From positions 29,821 to 93,820 of the forward strand of contig NZ_KV757553.1 of assembly GCF_001712795.1 (NCBI RefSeq): a stretch of DNA of 64,000 nucleotides, written 5' to 3'. This document shows, piece after piece, positions 7,810 to 17,033 of this stretch. The notes below the pieces were generated by a model. It ran no database searches and was not told the origin of the DNA. It saw nothing but the letters and a program-made list of their open reading frames with translations. A program made the translations under genes and the position numbers. The DNA comes from Nostoc sp. KVJ20. GTDB lineage: Bacteria; Cyanobacteriota; Cyanobacteriia; Cyanobacteriales; Nostocaceae. Each line of letters begins with the position of its first letter. Positions within the stretch are counted from its first letter, which is position 1.

Positions 7810-9948
7810 CTACGGGCAACGGGGATGAATGCCTCCTTGAGTACAAATGTATGCTAATTGCTTGGCATCTAAATTTTTTGCTTGAGAAAAATCAACACCT
7901 TGGACTACGGCAGATATTGAGCCTAAATCTGGGGTTTGGACAAATTGATCTGCTGGATCTTGTTTGCTAGGGGCGAGAATTGCCCCTTTAAAATCTGCTC
8001 CAGTGACATTCGCCCCCCGTAAATCTGCAAGACTCAGATCGGCATTTTGCAAGTTAACGTTTTCCATCTGGGCAGAACGCAAAACAGCACCAGCTAAACG
8101 AGTGGCACTCAGGTTAGCATTGCTGAGATTAGCACGATCCAAATAGGCTCCTGATAAATCTGCCCCTTGCCAATCAGTGTTCGTTAAATTGGCAAAGGAT
8201 AATTGTGTTCCTATCGCAGTGGCGCGACCTAAACGCGCGGCGTATAGATTGGCTTCGTTCAATTTGGCGTCACCTAAATCAGCCCCAGTCAAGCTGGCTT
8301 TTTCCAAAACTGCGTTTCGCAGATCGGCTCCTACTAGTTGGGTGCTATTGAGTTTAGCGTCATATAGACGCGCATTGGATAAGTTAGCTCTATTGAGAGT
8401 GGCGCGGCTCAAGTCGGTACGGTTCATCAAGACGCGACTGAGGTTAGCATCAGTAAGATTGGCTTGCTGCAACTGAGCTTGGCTTAAATCAGCCATCACA
8501 TCGTCGTAAGTATCCCAGCGTCCATCCTCACCCGCACTCCGGAAGCGGCTACCCTTAAAGCTGGCTTGGTTAAGATTTGCAGATTTAAACTTAACTCCTG
8601 ATAAATCAAGGCTGTCTAGTACCAAGTTGAAGAAGGAACTTCCAGGAGTACCGCTTTGACCTAATTGGGTGCTACTAAGGTCAACGCCCTCGATTTTCCC
8701 ACTGTAAACAGAGAGAATCTTGTTGATCGTCCGCTGGTTTCTTTGTAGCCGCCCTTGCCGCAATTCGCGCTCTTTGGTTGCAGTGCTACCCACAGATTCC
8801 AGTTCGCTAACCAAAAACTGATTCTTATTTTTTAATTCAGGGATGGCTTGAGGCCCAACAGTTGTCAAAGCTTGTTGAATCGTATCCAGAAGACTGGAGT
8901 TGGTTTCGCTAACTAATAAATCTGCCAGGAATTTAATGGATTGTGGGTCATTAAGACCACCCATAGCTAGAATTGCGCTTTGGCGTTGCTCATTAGTCGC
9001 CCCAGAGTTGGGACTTAATTGTTTGACAATTTCGAGGAACTGTTGGCTATTAATTTGCTGAGTTGCTCGCTGGGATTGTTGAATTTGGATATAAACTTGA
9101 GTGCCGATTAAAGTTGCCAACACAGCAGTCATACTCGTCAGCCCTACCCCAAACAAAGTTAGATTGGGATTTTGCTGTATCCGCCGCCACAGATTGGGCG
9201 ACTTGTTGCTTTGGGCTACCGCTAATTCTTCATTTCCCTCTTGCCATTCTTCTGCTTCATCATTACCGCCAGCAGACTGAACTTGTCTGTTACTAGCTAA
9301 GAGCGCATCTATTGTATGAGTGCCTGCGAGTTGATCGTGCAGTGCGCGACGCCCCCGACGTGACGGTAAGCCTATCCCTTCACCCACAATCATTAACAAA
9401 GACAAAAATGTGAATAATCCTAAATTAGGGAAAGCAAAGCTGTAGCGCCACAGCAGATAGGCGATGGAAATGGGTACAGTCCAACGCCCAACTCCTTCTC
9501 TAATCACCACTGCGCCCAAACCAGGTGGCTTTCCTTGCTCGTTGACAACCCGCACTTTTAACCAACGTTTAGGAATTGTGCTACCAGTCTTAGCTAGTAA
9601 ATATAATTGCCACCATGAGAGAGTTACAGGTGCTAACAGGGCGATCGTCCACAAAATATTAGTTGGCCATGCGACGTTACGGATGCCATAGCTCACAGGC
9701 AAAGCTAAGGGTCTAGCGATCGCTCTTTCTATTACTACCAGTACGGGATTAAGCGGCACTCGGTTCAGATCGCTTCTAGAATTGGCATAGACACCAATGC
9801 CGAAGGGAATCAACCCACTAGTAACAACTAGTGTGATTTCAGCCGCCCAAGCAGCAAAACGCCTGCTAGCAAGCAGCAGCGAACTGGCTCTTTCCGGTTG
9901 TTTTGACTGACCAGATTGATTACTTCTCCTGACAATTGGTGCCGTCAT
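7810..9948 (-). CDS. RDD-domain membrane protein with pentapeptide repeats
   Basis: The ATG at 9948 has AAAGGA ten bases upstream and gives 712 residues. The first third is an RDD-type membrane domain with several hydrophobic segments (RFAAWAAEITLVVTSGLIPF and later helices to about residue 215). A further membrane helix lies near residue 270. A helical HEAT-like stretch (SAILAMGGLNDPQSIKFLADL) comes next. From about residue 420 there is a long run of A(D/N)LXX pentapeptides that folds as a right-handed beta-helix. RDD proteins are often small-molecule or ion transporters; the pentapeptide part usually mediates protein contacts. Function of the fusion is unknown. No frameshift or truncation was seen. 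Confidence 0.85.
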   Translation of the reverse strand: MTAPIVRRSNQSGQSKQPERASSLLLASRRFAAWAAEITLVVTSGLIPFGIGVYANSRSDLNRVPLNPVLVVIERAIARPLALPVSYGIRNVAWPTNILWTIALLAPVTLSWWQLYLLAKTGSTIPKRWLKVRVVNEQGKPPGLGAVVIREGVGRWTVPISIAYLLWRYSFAFPNLGLFTFLSLLMIVGEGIGLPSRRGRRALHDQLAGTHTIDALLASNRQVQSAGGNDEAEEWQEGNEELAVAQSNKSPNLWRRIQQNPNLTLFGVGLTSMTAVLATLIGTQVYIQIQQSQRATQQINSQQFLEIVKQLSPNSGATNEQRQSAILAMGGLNDPQSIKFLADLLVSETNSSLLDTIQQALTTVGPQAIPELKNKNQFLVSELESVGSTATKERELRQGRLQRNQRTINKILSVYSGKIEGVDLSSTQLGQSGTPGSSFFNLVLDSLDLSGVKFKSANLNQASFKGSRFRSAGEDGRWDTYDDVMADLSQAQLQQANLTDANLSRVLMNRTDLSRATLNRANLSNARLYDAKLNSTQLVGADLRNAVLEKASLTGADLGDAKLNEANLYAARLGRATAIGTQLSFANLTNTDWQGADLSGAYLDRANLSNANLSATRLAGAVLRSAQMENVNLQNADLSLADLRGANVTGADFKGAILAPSKQDPADQFVQTPDLGSISAVVQGVDFSQAKNLDAKQLAYICTQGGIHPRCP

Positions 9949-10040
9949 TGTATAATTTCCTTTGACATTATTTTTACGCCGCGATCGGCACAATTAAAAT
10001 AGACTAAGCTGATCAGCAAAAAGAAAAGCATATTGAAATA

Positions 10041-10093
10041 GACTTTAGAAGTCATAAGTCAGGAACCGTTTGTATTCTGGCTCCTGACTTTCA
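10041..10093. repeat. Copy of the TCCTGAATTC-family fold-back repeat
   Basis: AGAAGTCATAAGTCAGGA is followed by TCTGGCTCCTGACTT, a short, diverged version of the arms seen at 936-1113. It lies between two minus-strand genes. Confidence 0.55.
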
Positions 10094-10130
10094 TAACTCC
10101 GGGCAGAGTGCAAAGTAAATGCATATCAAC

Positions 10131-10475
10131 TTATTGCTTACGTTGAAAGCTACCAGACACAAAAAATTTGTATCCAACATACACTAACACTGCCAAAAGT
10201 GCCAGACTGATTACAGATGCAACTAGTTTAAACACTGCTTGCAGCATCGCCAACCCTACTAGCACCGTCACTCCCGCAACTACCAGCTTCTTCGTCCCAG
10301 ATAAGCTGTTGAACCAAATCTTAAACCGCTCCAGTTGCAAGTTCAAGTTGGCAAAAACAGACTGAGGCGTTTGTTTTGGCTCTTGTGGTTGAGGAACCGC
10401 CCCCGGTGGGGAATTAATCTCTGCCTCTAGCTGATTGAGGCGACGCTGTAAGTCTTCTTCTGGTTGAGGATTCAT
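10131..10475 (-). CDS. Small membrane protein of unknown function
   Basis: Starting at the ATG at 10475 the protein has 114 residues. It opens with an acidic helical part (PEEDLQRRLNQLEAEI) and a Pro/Gln-rich linker. Two adjacent hydrophobic segments follow, LVVAGVTVLVGLAMLQAVF and SVISLALLAVLVYVGYKFF, and a basic tail. It is probably an inner or thylakoid membrane protein with a cytosolic coiled-coil N-terminus. I do not recognise a named family. The longer reading upstream of 10475 runs into repeat-rich DNA and lacks a ribosome binding site. Confidence 0.65.
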   Translation of the reverse strand: MNPQPEEDLQRRLNQLEAEINSPPGAVPQPQEPKQTPQSVFANLNLQLERFKIWFNSLSGTKKLVVAGVTVLVGLAMLQAVFKLVASVISLALLAVLVYVGYKFFVSGSFQRKQ

Positions 10476-11125
10476 CAATTTTTCTACCTCAGTTAGCACA
10501 CTTATCCAACAAACCAGCCAAATTCTATTTTTGGTGGTTGTTTTAGTGATTTTAGCTAATGTCTGTGCCTGTAAGACCTGTCTGCACAGGGAAAAATTAT
10601 GTTTTTTTCTTGTTGCCTTCCAGACATCATATTTCTCAGGAGTTACGCAAACAATAGCCGAAACCCTTTTTTCAGGTAGGGGCAATTGATGAATCATTGG
10701 TGTCAACTTAAGCTAAAAGCCTTTTCAAATCTCGTTTCCAGCCTCTGGGCTGGAAATGCTACTCTTGGCGGCTCTGCCGCCAGCAAGGGAGGCGGAGCCT
10801 CTAAGATGGCATTCCCAGCCGGAGACTGGGAACGAGACACGAGACAATATCTAAAAGCTTTTTCTAGACAGGCTTTCAGGTTAAGTTGACACCAATGTTG
10901 ATGAATTTCCCCCTACAGCATGTAGTTTTGCGTAAGTCCAATTTCTGATGTAAAGACTTTGCATTGCAACGTCTCTACACACATCTATCAAATCTTCACA
11001 AACAATCCTTAACTGAACGGTATTGCTTTATACGGCAGATTTTGGAACCAAGACGGCTTGCCGTCGTCTATTAAATCAGACTATATAACAATATTGCTCT
11101 AAAAAAATCTGGAGCATTAATTAAA
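10476..11125. other. Repeat-rich intergenic region with divergent promoters
   Basis: This 650-base gap separates two divergent genes. It contains a palindromic repeat (outer arms TTACGCAAA near 10644 and TTTGCGTAA near 10927) into which a 203-base miniature element has inserted. A second palindrome, arms TAAAGAC/GTCTCTA, lies near 10950-10982. A GACGGCTTGCCGTC hairpin lies near 11049. No gene was found. Confidence 0.7.
10695..10897. mobile_element. Miniature inverted-repeat element (203 bp) with 9-bp target duplication
   Basis: The element begins CATTGGTGTCAACTTAA and ends with its exact reverse complement, a 17-bp perfect terminal inverted repeat. TTGATGAAT occurs directly outside both ends (10686-10694 and 10898-10906). 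The interior is a long imperfect hairpin whose arms start CTCGTTTCCAGCC and end GGGAACGAG, with a small GGCGG/CCGCC hairpin in the middle. There is no transposase, so it must have moved in trans. Families making 9-bp duplications include IS4-type elements; the parent family is not assigned. Confidence 0.9.
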
Positions 11126-11557
11126 ATGAAGACGCTTAGGCTACTTGCAATTGTTCCCACAGCTTTGGCGATGAGTTTGGTTTTCACTGAGGCTAATTTG
11201 GCACAAACACCAACAATCCAAATTAATCGGAATCTCCAATCAGATCCACTGATTTTGAACGGAAAGTCTGGGGGAACTGTGAAAAGCAATTGTGGCAATA
11301 TTACCACTGAACCTAATCAAGTGATCCAGGTTACGGAGTCACTACCTTATTTGCGATTAACAGTAGAGAGTCAAGGGAAACCAACGCTGTTGATCGACGG
11401 GCCTGGAGGGCGCTTTTGTGTATTAGCAGATAGTTACTCTGGAGGGAAGTCAGAACTTTCTGGTTACTGGCAGGCAGGAAAATACTCCCTGTACGTGGGC
11501 GAACTATCACAACGAGAGTATAACTACACCCTCTCAATCTCGCAAAAAAATAAATAG
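11126..11557 (+). CDS. Secreted hypothetical protein
   Basis: The 143-residue product has an N-terminal signal peptide (KTLRLLAIVPTALAMSLVF, cleavage expected near EANLA). The mature part is about 115 residues of probable beta-sandwich fold. It contains two Cys, in KSNCGNI and GRFCVLA, that could form a disulphide. LTVESQGKPTLLIDGPGG and YWQAGKYSLYVGEL resemble the pre-peptidase C-terminal (PPC-like) beta-domain of secreted proteins, a tentative comparison. GGAG twelve bases before the ATG supports the start. It probably works in the periplasm; partner unknown. Confidence 0.7.
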   Translation: MKTLRLLAIVPTALAMSLVFTEANLAQTPTIQINRNLQSDPLILNGKSGGTVKSNCGNITTEPNQVIQVTESLPYLRLTVESQGKPTLLIDGPGGRFCVLADSYSGGKSELSGYWQAGKYSLYVGELSQREYNYTLSISQKNK

Positions 11558-11602
11558 TAATTAGTCATTTGGACTTCGCTAATGACTAATTACTAATGAC
11601 TA
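11547..11602. terminator. Inverted repeat between convergent genes
   Basis: AGTAATTAGTCATT pairs with AATGACTAATTACT around an 11-base loop directly after the stop of the secreted protein gene. A further TGACTAA unit runs into the convergent zinc-ribbon gene. It can act in both directions, but it is built from the same heptamers as the STRR arrays. Confidence 0.5.
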
Positions 11603-11971
11603 ATCTTCCAGCGATTTGGCTGGAACTTCCACAGCAGTGACATCAATTGTGCCTTCTGGTGTGAAGCGCTGAAAATGACTATCTTGTACTAAAAGTGACT
11701 CTCCACAGTTAGGACACTGCAACTGACTATTGTTTAAACCTGTAAATTCATATCCACAGACGGGACACTGATCGGCAACCAAGTTGCGTTGTAGCCACCA
11801 ACGAAAGCCAAAAAAAGCCACAATAGGTGCCAAAAACAGCAACCCGACAATAATTAGTAACGAATTGACCAACCAACCCAAGCCCAGTGATGCCAGCAAC
11901 CAAATAACTGCCAGCAGAGTGAGCCAAGGTCGGAGATTTAAAAGGTTCAATTGAAATGACTTAAAGCTCAT
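11600..11971 (-). CDS. Membrane-anchored zinc-ribbon protein
   Basis: The 123-residue protein has two hydrophobic segments in its first half (LTLLAVIWLLASLGLGWLV and LLIIVGLLFLAPIVAFFGF). A cytosolic zinc ribbon follows with two CxxC knuckles, DQCPVCGYEF and LQCPNCGESL. A short acidic tail follows. The pattern is that of small cyanobacterial membrane proteins of unknown role; the ribbon implies structural zinc. It is convergent with the secreted gene at 11126 and lies 44 bases downstream of the glycosyltransferase gene, possibly in the same transcript. Confidence 0.7.
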   Translation of the reverse strand: MSFKSFQLNLLNLRPWLTLLAVIWLLASLGLGWLVNSLLIIVGLLFLAPIVAFFGFRWWLQRNLVADQCPVCGYEFTGLNNSQLQCPNCGESLLVQDSHFQRFTPEGTIDVTAVEVPAKSLED

Positions 11972-12015
11972 TTTTTAAATGTCGTCCTGCTCTCCTTCTA
12001 GGATAGCGATTTTAG

Positions 12016-13203
12016 TCATTTGTTATTGGGACTCAAAACTGAGGATATAAGCATTTTTTGCAAGTGCTGTTGGAAGGCATCTATGCCAAACAGAGCGATC
12101 GCTTGTTCTCGCAGCCACTTTCCATCACATCGCTGGTCATCCCCTTGAAGCATTTCTATACAAGCTGCTGCTACGGCATCAGGACTGCGGTGTGGTACTC
12201 GCCATCCCAGTTTACCATCTTGCAAAGGGTCTGCGGAACCATCGTCGTCACCGGATAATACAGGTACTCCACAAGCCATTGCTTCCAGATAAACAATGCC
12301 AAAGCCTTCTTGCGAAGGCATAATATAGGCATCAGCAAGGCGGTAATGTTGCATTAATTCTTCTGTAGCCACGAAACCAGCAAATACGACGCGATCGCTC
12401 ACACCCAAATCTTTTGCTAGCTGCGCCAATCGTGGTTGGTCATCACCGCGACCAATTACCAAATATTTGACTTCTGGAAAAACCTGAGCGATTTGTGGTA
12501 ATGCCCGAATGGTGACATCTACACCCTTATAAATATCCCCTGACCATAACCGCGCTACTGTCATTAAAACTTTAGCACCAGTTAAGCCATATTTCTGGAG
12601 TAATTCTGGCTGCTTGGAACCAGGTGTAAATTTATCTCCATCAATTGCACAAGGCATCATCTGTACCATTTTCGGGTTTAGACTATTAGCAACACAAGCG
12701 CGATCGCGGCTGTAGCGACTAATTGTCCAAATTCCAATTGCTGAGATCAAGGCGCGACGTTCTTGATTTTTCAGCGGTTCCCAGACTTCTTTACCGTAAG
12801 TTAGTACAGTGTAAGGAATCCCCAAAGGCTGGCAAAGAGTTTGTACTAGTACTGCTAAGTTTATATGACCGCAGAAAACTTGCTGGGGACGGCTTTGCAA
12901 CAGACATTTAAGTAAAGCCGCTGCCATTTGTAGTCTCCCCAAATAGGGAGACTGATTTTTAAAGTAATGAAATTTTAAGTTCTCGTCTTCAAACGCATTT
13001 AAGCTATCAGGACTATCTCGTAGCAAAAAGACTTCTGCCTTGTAGTCTTGGCTTAATCCCAGATAAGCGCGAAAAATATCTTTTATATATGATTGAATAC
13101 CACCTTCGTGAGCAAAAATTTCTAAGAACACGAAGACATGGTTAGTTTTTTTGTTAACTTTATCACCTAACTTGAGGTTTTCTGCCACTGTAGTGATGTG
13201 CAT
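12016..13203 (-). CDS. GT4-family glycosyltransferase
   Basis: The 395-residue protein has a GT-B fold. Its N-terminal half opens VFVFLEIFAHEGGIQSYIKD. The C-terminal half has KVLMTVARLW, KYLVIGRGDDQPRL, VVFAGFVATEEL and the retaining-enzyme motif EGFGIVYLEAMACG near residue 300, with the two conserved Glu residues. Such enzymes move a sugar from a nucleotide-sugar donor to an exopolysaccharide or lipid-linked acceptor in the cytosol. It starts ten bases after the stop of the adjacent GDP-mannose dehydratase-like gene, so both probably serve one polysaccharide (the heterocyst or sheath envelope is a guess). Donor unknown. Confidence 0.88.
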   Translation of the reverse strand: MHITTVAENLKLGDKVNKKTNHVFVFLEIFAHEGGIQSYIKDIFRAYLGLSQDYKAEVFLLRDSPDSLNAFEDENLKFHYFKNQSPYLGRLQMAAALLKCLLQSRPQQVFCGHINLAVLVQTLCQPLGIPYTVLTYGKEVWEPLKNQERRALISAIGIWTISRYSRDRACVANSLNPKMVQMMPCAIDGDKFTPGSKQPELLQKYGLTGAKVLMTVARLWSGDIYKGVDVTIRALPQIAQVFPEVKYLVIGRGDDQPRLAQLAKDLGVSDRVVFAGFVATEELMQHYRLADAYIMPSQEGFGIVYLEAMACGVPVLSGDDDGSADPLQDGKLGWRVPHRSPDAVAAACIEMLQGDDQRCDGKWLREQAIALFGIDAFQQHLQKMLISSVLSPNNK

Positions 13204-13213
13204 ATTAGATTAT

Positions 13214-14227
13214 TTAAACTCGCGGTAAGGGTGCGATGCCTGTGGCAAGGACTTCATCCAACGCACCACTCTGTAAGCGCTCCAAATCTGTTTTGACCAT
13301 TTTTTCTAAAAGTTCCTCAAAGCTCACTTGGGGTTCCCAGCCGAGGTTTCTTTTCGCTTTACTGGGGTTAGCTACTAGTTGAAAATGCTCATCTTGCCGC
13401 AACAAGCTGGTATTTATGACTACATGTTGTGTCCAATCCAAGCCGACAGACTCAAAAGCTGTGGCAACTAAATCTTTAACACTATGCAGTTTACCTGTAC
13501 CAATCACATATTCTTCGGGTTCATCAACTTGCAACATCAGCCACATTGCTTCTACGTAATCTCCCGCAAACCCCCAATCGCGTTTGGCGTCTAGATTACC
13601 CATTTCTAAGGTGTCAGTTAAACCCAATTTTATTGATGCGACTGCTAAAGAAACTTTTCGTGTGACAAACTGAGGTGCGCGTAGAGGAGACTCGTGATTA
13701 TATAAAATTCCGCTACAGGCAAATAGTCCATAGCGCTGTCTGTGATGCACCATCGTCCAGTGAGCGTGCATTTTAGCCGCAGCATAAGGATTTTTAGGAC
13801 GAAAAGGAGTTTCCTCATCTTGAGGCGAGAGGAATACATCGCCAAACATTTCTGAACTGCTGGCTTGATAAAATCTGGTAGACAAACCAACTTTTCGTAC
13901 TGCTTCTAAGAGTCTAGTAGCTGTACCAGTTATCAAGTCTAGGGTTCCCAACGGATCGTTCCAGGAGTCGGGGACAAAACTGGGAGCCGCTAGATTGTAA
14001 ATTTCTTGGGGACGTAGTTGTTCAACTGCGGTCAACAGCGCTGCACTATCCCTCAAGTCAACCGTAAAAATTTCTACCTGATTTGCCAGTGTGCCCAGTT
14101 TTGTCAAATTCGGTTGTCGATGTGGGGGTACTAATCCTACAACTCTATAACCACGGTTGAGAAGCAAATGGCTGAGATAGTAGCCATCTTGACCAGTAAT
14201 TCCTGTAATTAGGGCTGTCTTAGTCAT
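13214..14227 (-). CDS. gmd: GDP-mannose 4,6-dehydratase-like NDP-sugar dehydratase
   Basis: This 337-residue extended short-chain dehydrogenase has the NAD(P)-binding TGITGQDGYYL motif at its start. NLAAPSFVPDSW, FYQASSSEMFGD and NPYAAAKMHAHW (YxxxK, here as AAAK) follow. The SSE and QDG motifs fit GDP-mannose 4,6-dehydratase, which makes GDP-4-keto-6-deoxymannose for fucose or rhamnose-type sugars. A related 4,6-dehydratase or epimerase cannot be excluded. GGGGAG five bases before the ATG supports the start. It leads an operon with the glycosyltransferase gene. Confidence 0.8.
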   Translation of the reverse strand: MTKTALITGITGQDGYYLSHLLLNRGYRVVGLVPPHRQPNLTKLGTLANQVEIFTVDLRDSAALLTAVEQLRPQEIYNLAAPSFVPDSWNDPLGTLDLITGTATRLLEAVRKVGLSTRFYQASSSEMFGDVFLSPQDEETPFRPKNPYAAAKMHAHWTMVHHRQRYGLFACSGILYNHESPLRAPQFVTRKVSLAVASIKLGLTDTLEMGNLDAKRDWGFAGDYVEAMWLMLQVDEPEEYVIGTGKLHSVKDLVATAFESVGLDWTQHVVINTSLLRQDEHFQLVANPSKAKRNLGWEPQVSFEELLEKMVKTDLERLQSGALDEVLATGIAPLPRV

Positions 14228-14773
14228 ATTTTCTCCCCTACTCTCTCTATCTCTTTAAGCACAAAATGGCACTTGTTGGAGAACAAAAATAAGGCTCTCA
14301 ACACTGCTGACAAATCTTAACAAGTGAGCTAGTGTAACTCGAATGCTATCTTTACTGTATTCACTAATTTTTTTTATACAAAAATATTCTTGGAAATTTT
14401 ACAAAAAAATCATAATTACTAAGCAATTTCACGTAAAAAATATATTACTCCAATTCAAATAATTTTGAAAAAGGAGTATACTCTTATCAATCAAATAACT
14501 TTATATTTGAGCAAACACCCCTTCTGCTGGTGCTTCTGTTTTAAAGTGAGTGGCTGGAATTTAGCAGCAGCGACACAGGAGAAGTTTTGTTTGTCTTGCT
14601 CTTAAGTATAACCAAGCTAGCAAGAGCATCTGTCTGCGATACGCTGCGCGAACGTAGAGAAGACTTGTCTTCGCACTCTGCCGATACTCCTTCCCTACGC
14701 TTCGCCTCCGCTCAAAAGCCAAAATTGGCATCAGAAGTATTCTTACCTTCCTTTACCCTTGACTACTTCACTT
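14228..14773. other. Intergenic region upstream of the gmd-like gene
   Basis: The left two thirds are AT-rich and should hold the promoter of the dehydratase-glycosyltransferase operon. The right third (about 14625-14715) is an imperfect inverted repeat rich in GCGATACGC, GAAGACTTGTCTTC and CCTACGCTTCGC, of the dispersed type common in Nostoc intergenic DNA. No convincing gene was seen. Confidence 0.55.
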
Positions 14774-15217
14774 TTACTTTTGTGCTTCTACAGAGTATTT
14801 GACGATGAGCAGGCAATTTCTACCATCTGTACCGCGTTCGTATACAACACGGTCTGCCAAGCGCCGGAGGAGAAACCATCCATACCCGCCTACTTGTAGA
14901 GTACCTGGGGCTGGCTCTGCGATCGCATCAGGATTGAAAGGTTTTCCATAATCCCAAATTCTAATCTCTAGTCGGTCAATCCACAGATAAACATTAATCT
15001 CAATGGTTGTTTCCGGCGGTAAAGCATGATGAGCGTGACGAACAGCGTTGGTAAAGCCTTCTGCTAATGCTAAATTGAGGCGATCAAGTTGGGTTTTTGA
15101 CCAGCCAAGTTGAGACAAATGTTGCAGACAAAATTGCTCAAACCATTCTTGCACCTGGTTTAGGAGCCTGAGTTCGCTCTTAACCGTCAGATGGTCTTGC
15201 TGCACTATAGTAAGCAT
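14774..15217 (-). CDS. Anti-sigma regulatory factor-type ATPase (RsbW/SpoIIAB-like)
   Basis: From the ATG at 15217 the protein has 147 residues, the usual size for RsbW-like kinases. It carries a GHKL ATPase domain: LNLALAEGFTNAVRHAH is the N-box with its Asn, IRIWDYGKPFNP the G1 box, and GGYGWFLLRRLADRVVY the G2 box. Such proteins bind and inactivate a sigma factor or phosphorylate an anti-sigma antagonist. No partner gene is next to it, so its target is unknown. A longer reading from 15376 lacks family similarity in its first 53 residues and is not used. Confidence 0.82.
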   Translation of the reverse strand: MLTIVQQDHLTVKSELRLLNQVQEWFEQFCLQHLSQLGWSKTQLDRLNLALAEGFTNAVRHAHHALPPETTIEINVYLWIDRLEIRIWDYGKPFNPDAIAEPAPGTLQVGGYGWFLLRRLADRVVYERGTDGRNCLLIVKYSVEAQK

Positions 15218-15487
15218 TAACTGTGACTTGAATATAAGTAAACCCAAGTTGCTAGTTATTAAATTTTGCGCTACTCGCAAAATTTCTCTGACATAAAAAA
15301 ATCTAAATTTACATATTTTGTGTACCAAAATACAAAACATGAAGGATTTTGGCATTCGGAGGGTTGTAACTAGCAACTTACGTTAAGTAAGTAAAAAATG
15401 TTTGTATTTGTTGACTCTTGGTAATTTGAGATTTTGGAAGAGTTTTTTCATCCAAAACTTCAAAATCCCAAATGGAATCTGAATTAT

Positions 15488-15551
15488 TTCAGAATTCAGA
15501 ATACAGATCAGAGTTTAATTCTGAATTCTGGCTTCTGAATCCTGAATTTGT
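15488..15551. repeat. Copy of the TCCTGAATTC-family fold-back repeat
   Basis: Arms TTTCAGAATTCAGAATAC and TTCTGAATTCTGGCTTCTGA face each other, as at 936-1113. It lies between the anti-sigma-type gene and petD. Confidence 0.6.
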
Positions 15552-15563
15552 TTCCTGTTAAAA

Positions 15564-15627
15564 TTGACGCCTGTTAATTGTTTTCAAAAGCACATCTGCA
15601 TCTGCTCTTGAAACTCACAGGCGTCAA
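15564..15627. terminator. Inverted repeat downstream of petD
   Basis: TTGACGCCTGT and its exact reverse complement ACAGGCGTCAA are separated by about 42 bases, starting 20 bases after the petD stop. It is a possible end of the petBD transcript, although the loop is long and no U-run follows. Confidence 0.45.
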
Positions 15628-15647
15628 AGCACTTTGTGGTGACTAAT

Positions 15648-16130
15648 TTAGAATAGTCCCAAGGTCAAAGATTTATCCAATGGCAAAGCAGCGCCAATAC
15701 CTAGCCACAGGGTGACAAGAGTACCAAAAAGGAATACTGTGGTTGCAACTGGACGGCGGAAGGGGTTTTGGAACTTATTCACGTTCTCAATAAAAGGAAC
15801 GAGGATTAGACCCACTGGTACAGAACCCATTGCTAACACTCCTAAAAGTTTGTTAGGAAGCGATCGCAAAATTTGGAAGACTGGATACAAATACCACTCT
15901 GGTAAAATTTCCAATGGTGTGGCGAAAGGATTTGCTGGTTCACCGGTCATTGCTGGATCTAGCACGGCTAGAGCCACAATCGCAGCGAAGGAACCCATGA
16001 TCACAATTGGAAAGACGTAAAGTAAGTCATTAGGCCAAGCGGGTTCACCATAGTAGTTGTGACCCATGCCTTTAGCGAGTTTGGCTCTTAACTGAGGATC
16101 GCTCAGGTCAGGTTTCTTTTGTGTTGACAT
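15648..16130 (-). CDS. petD: Cytochrome b6f complex subunit IV
   Basis: Subunit IV holds three membrane helices of the thylakoid cytochrome b6f complex and part of the quinol-oxidising site, between photosystems II and I. The 160-residue length is exactly that of the family. [30 protein letters not shown] is split over the N-terminal region, and [26 protein letters not shown] contains the conserved PEWY motif at the plastoquinol pocket. It lies downstream of petB with a 255-base spacer. AGGAG lies upstream of the ATG, at somewhat long spacing. Confidence 0.97.
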   Translation of the reverse strand: MSTQKKPDLSDPQLRAKLAKGMGHNYYGEPAWPNDLLYVFPIVIMGSFAAIVALAVLDPAMTGEPANPFATPLEILPEWYLYPVFQILRSLPNKLLGVLAMGSVPVGLILVPFIENVNKFQNPFRRPVATTVFLFGTLVTLWLGIGAALPLDKSLTLGLF

Positions 16131-16385
16131 TTTGAAATGTGCTCTCCTGCTTAAGTTAAATTAAAGCATTTGTGAAAGCTATCAGCTACTAGGCAACCAA
16201 CAGGCGGCAAACAGCGTTTGTATATCTACAGTCAGCCGCCTGGAGGGTGTCTACAGCTTTAGGCTTCAGATACAAGTATTTGTTTTTTGGAACTTATGTG
16301 CAATTAATTTCTTGTGTTTCATAAGTTTAAAACAAACAACTCGATCTGAAAACTGACAAATGTTGCCTTTCGCTAATAGCTGAGA

Positions 16386-17033
16386 TTACAAAGGCCCGGA
16401 AATACCTTGCTTGCGGATCATCAAGAAGTGAAACAGCATGAAGACTGCAATTAACCAAGGCAATACAAAGGTGTGGGCGCTGTAGTAACGAGTTAGTGTT
16501 GCTTGACCAACACTCGAACCGCCGCGCAACAGGTCAGAAATCAGAACGCCAACCACGGGAATTGCTTCTGGTACGCCGCTAACGATTTTCACAGCCCAGT
16601 AGCCAACTTGATCCCAAGGTAGAGAATAGCCGGTAACTCCGAAGGAAACGGTGATCACAGCTAGGATGACACCACTTACCCAGGTGAGTTCGCGGGGCTT
16701 TTTGAAACCACCTGTAAGATAAACCCGGAAGACGTGCAAAATCATCATCAACACCATCATGCTCGCAGACCAGCGATGGATGGAGCGAATTAGCCAACCG
16801 AAGTTTACTTCATTCATGATGTACTGCACTGAGGAGAAAGCTTCAGTGACTGTTGGCCTGTAGTAGAACGTCATGGCAAATCCAGTAGCAAACTGGATCA
16901 GAAAGCAAACCAGGGTAATTCCACCCAGACAGTAAAAGATATTGACGTGGGGAGGGACGTATTTGCTAGTAACATCTTCAGCGAGCGCCTGAATTTCTAG
17001 GCGTTCCTCAAACCAGTCGTAAACGTTGGCCAT
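16386..17033 (-). CDS. petB: Cytochrome b6
   Basis: Cytochrome b6 is the haem-carrying core subunit of the b6f complex. It has four membrane helices, two b-haems ligated by paired His residues, and a covalently bound haem c at a Cys near the N-terminus. The 215-residue product matches family length. The start ([23 protein letters not shown]), [13 protein letters not shown] with the haem-c Cys, [15 protein letters not shown] and [14 protein letters not shown] [11 protein letters not shown] all fit. It heads petB-petD and is divergent from ctpA, an arrangement known in Anabaena. Confidence 0.97.
   Translation of the reverse strand: MANVYDWFEERLEIQALAEDVTSKYVPPHVNIFYCLGGITLVCFLIQFATGFAMTFYYRPTVTEAFSSVQYIMNEVNFGWLIRSIHRWSASMMVLMMILHVFRVYLTGGFKKPRELTWVSGVILAVITVSFGVTGYSLPWDQVGYWAVKIVSGVPEAIPVVGVLISDLLRGGSSVGQATLTRYYSAHTFVLPWLIAVFMLFHFLMIRKQGISGPL

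Noticed and set aside
7964..8476. Two plus-strand frames opposite the pentapeptide protein
   Set aside because: They are mirror readings of the A(D/N)LXX repeats on the minus strand.
10686..10889. Open reading frame inside the miniature element
   Set aside because: Its codons are those of the terminal repeat and internal hairpin; a transposase of this size is not credible.
14587..14802. Open reading frame of 71 codons upstream of the anti-sigma-type gene
   Set aside because: It runs through a dispersed inverted repeat and has no coding character.
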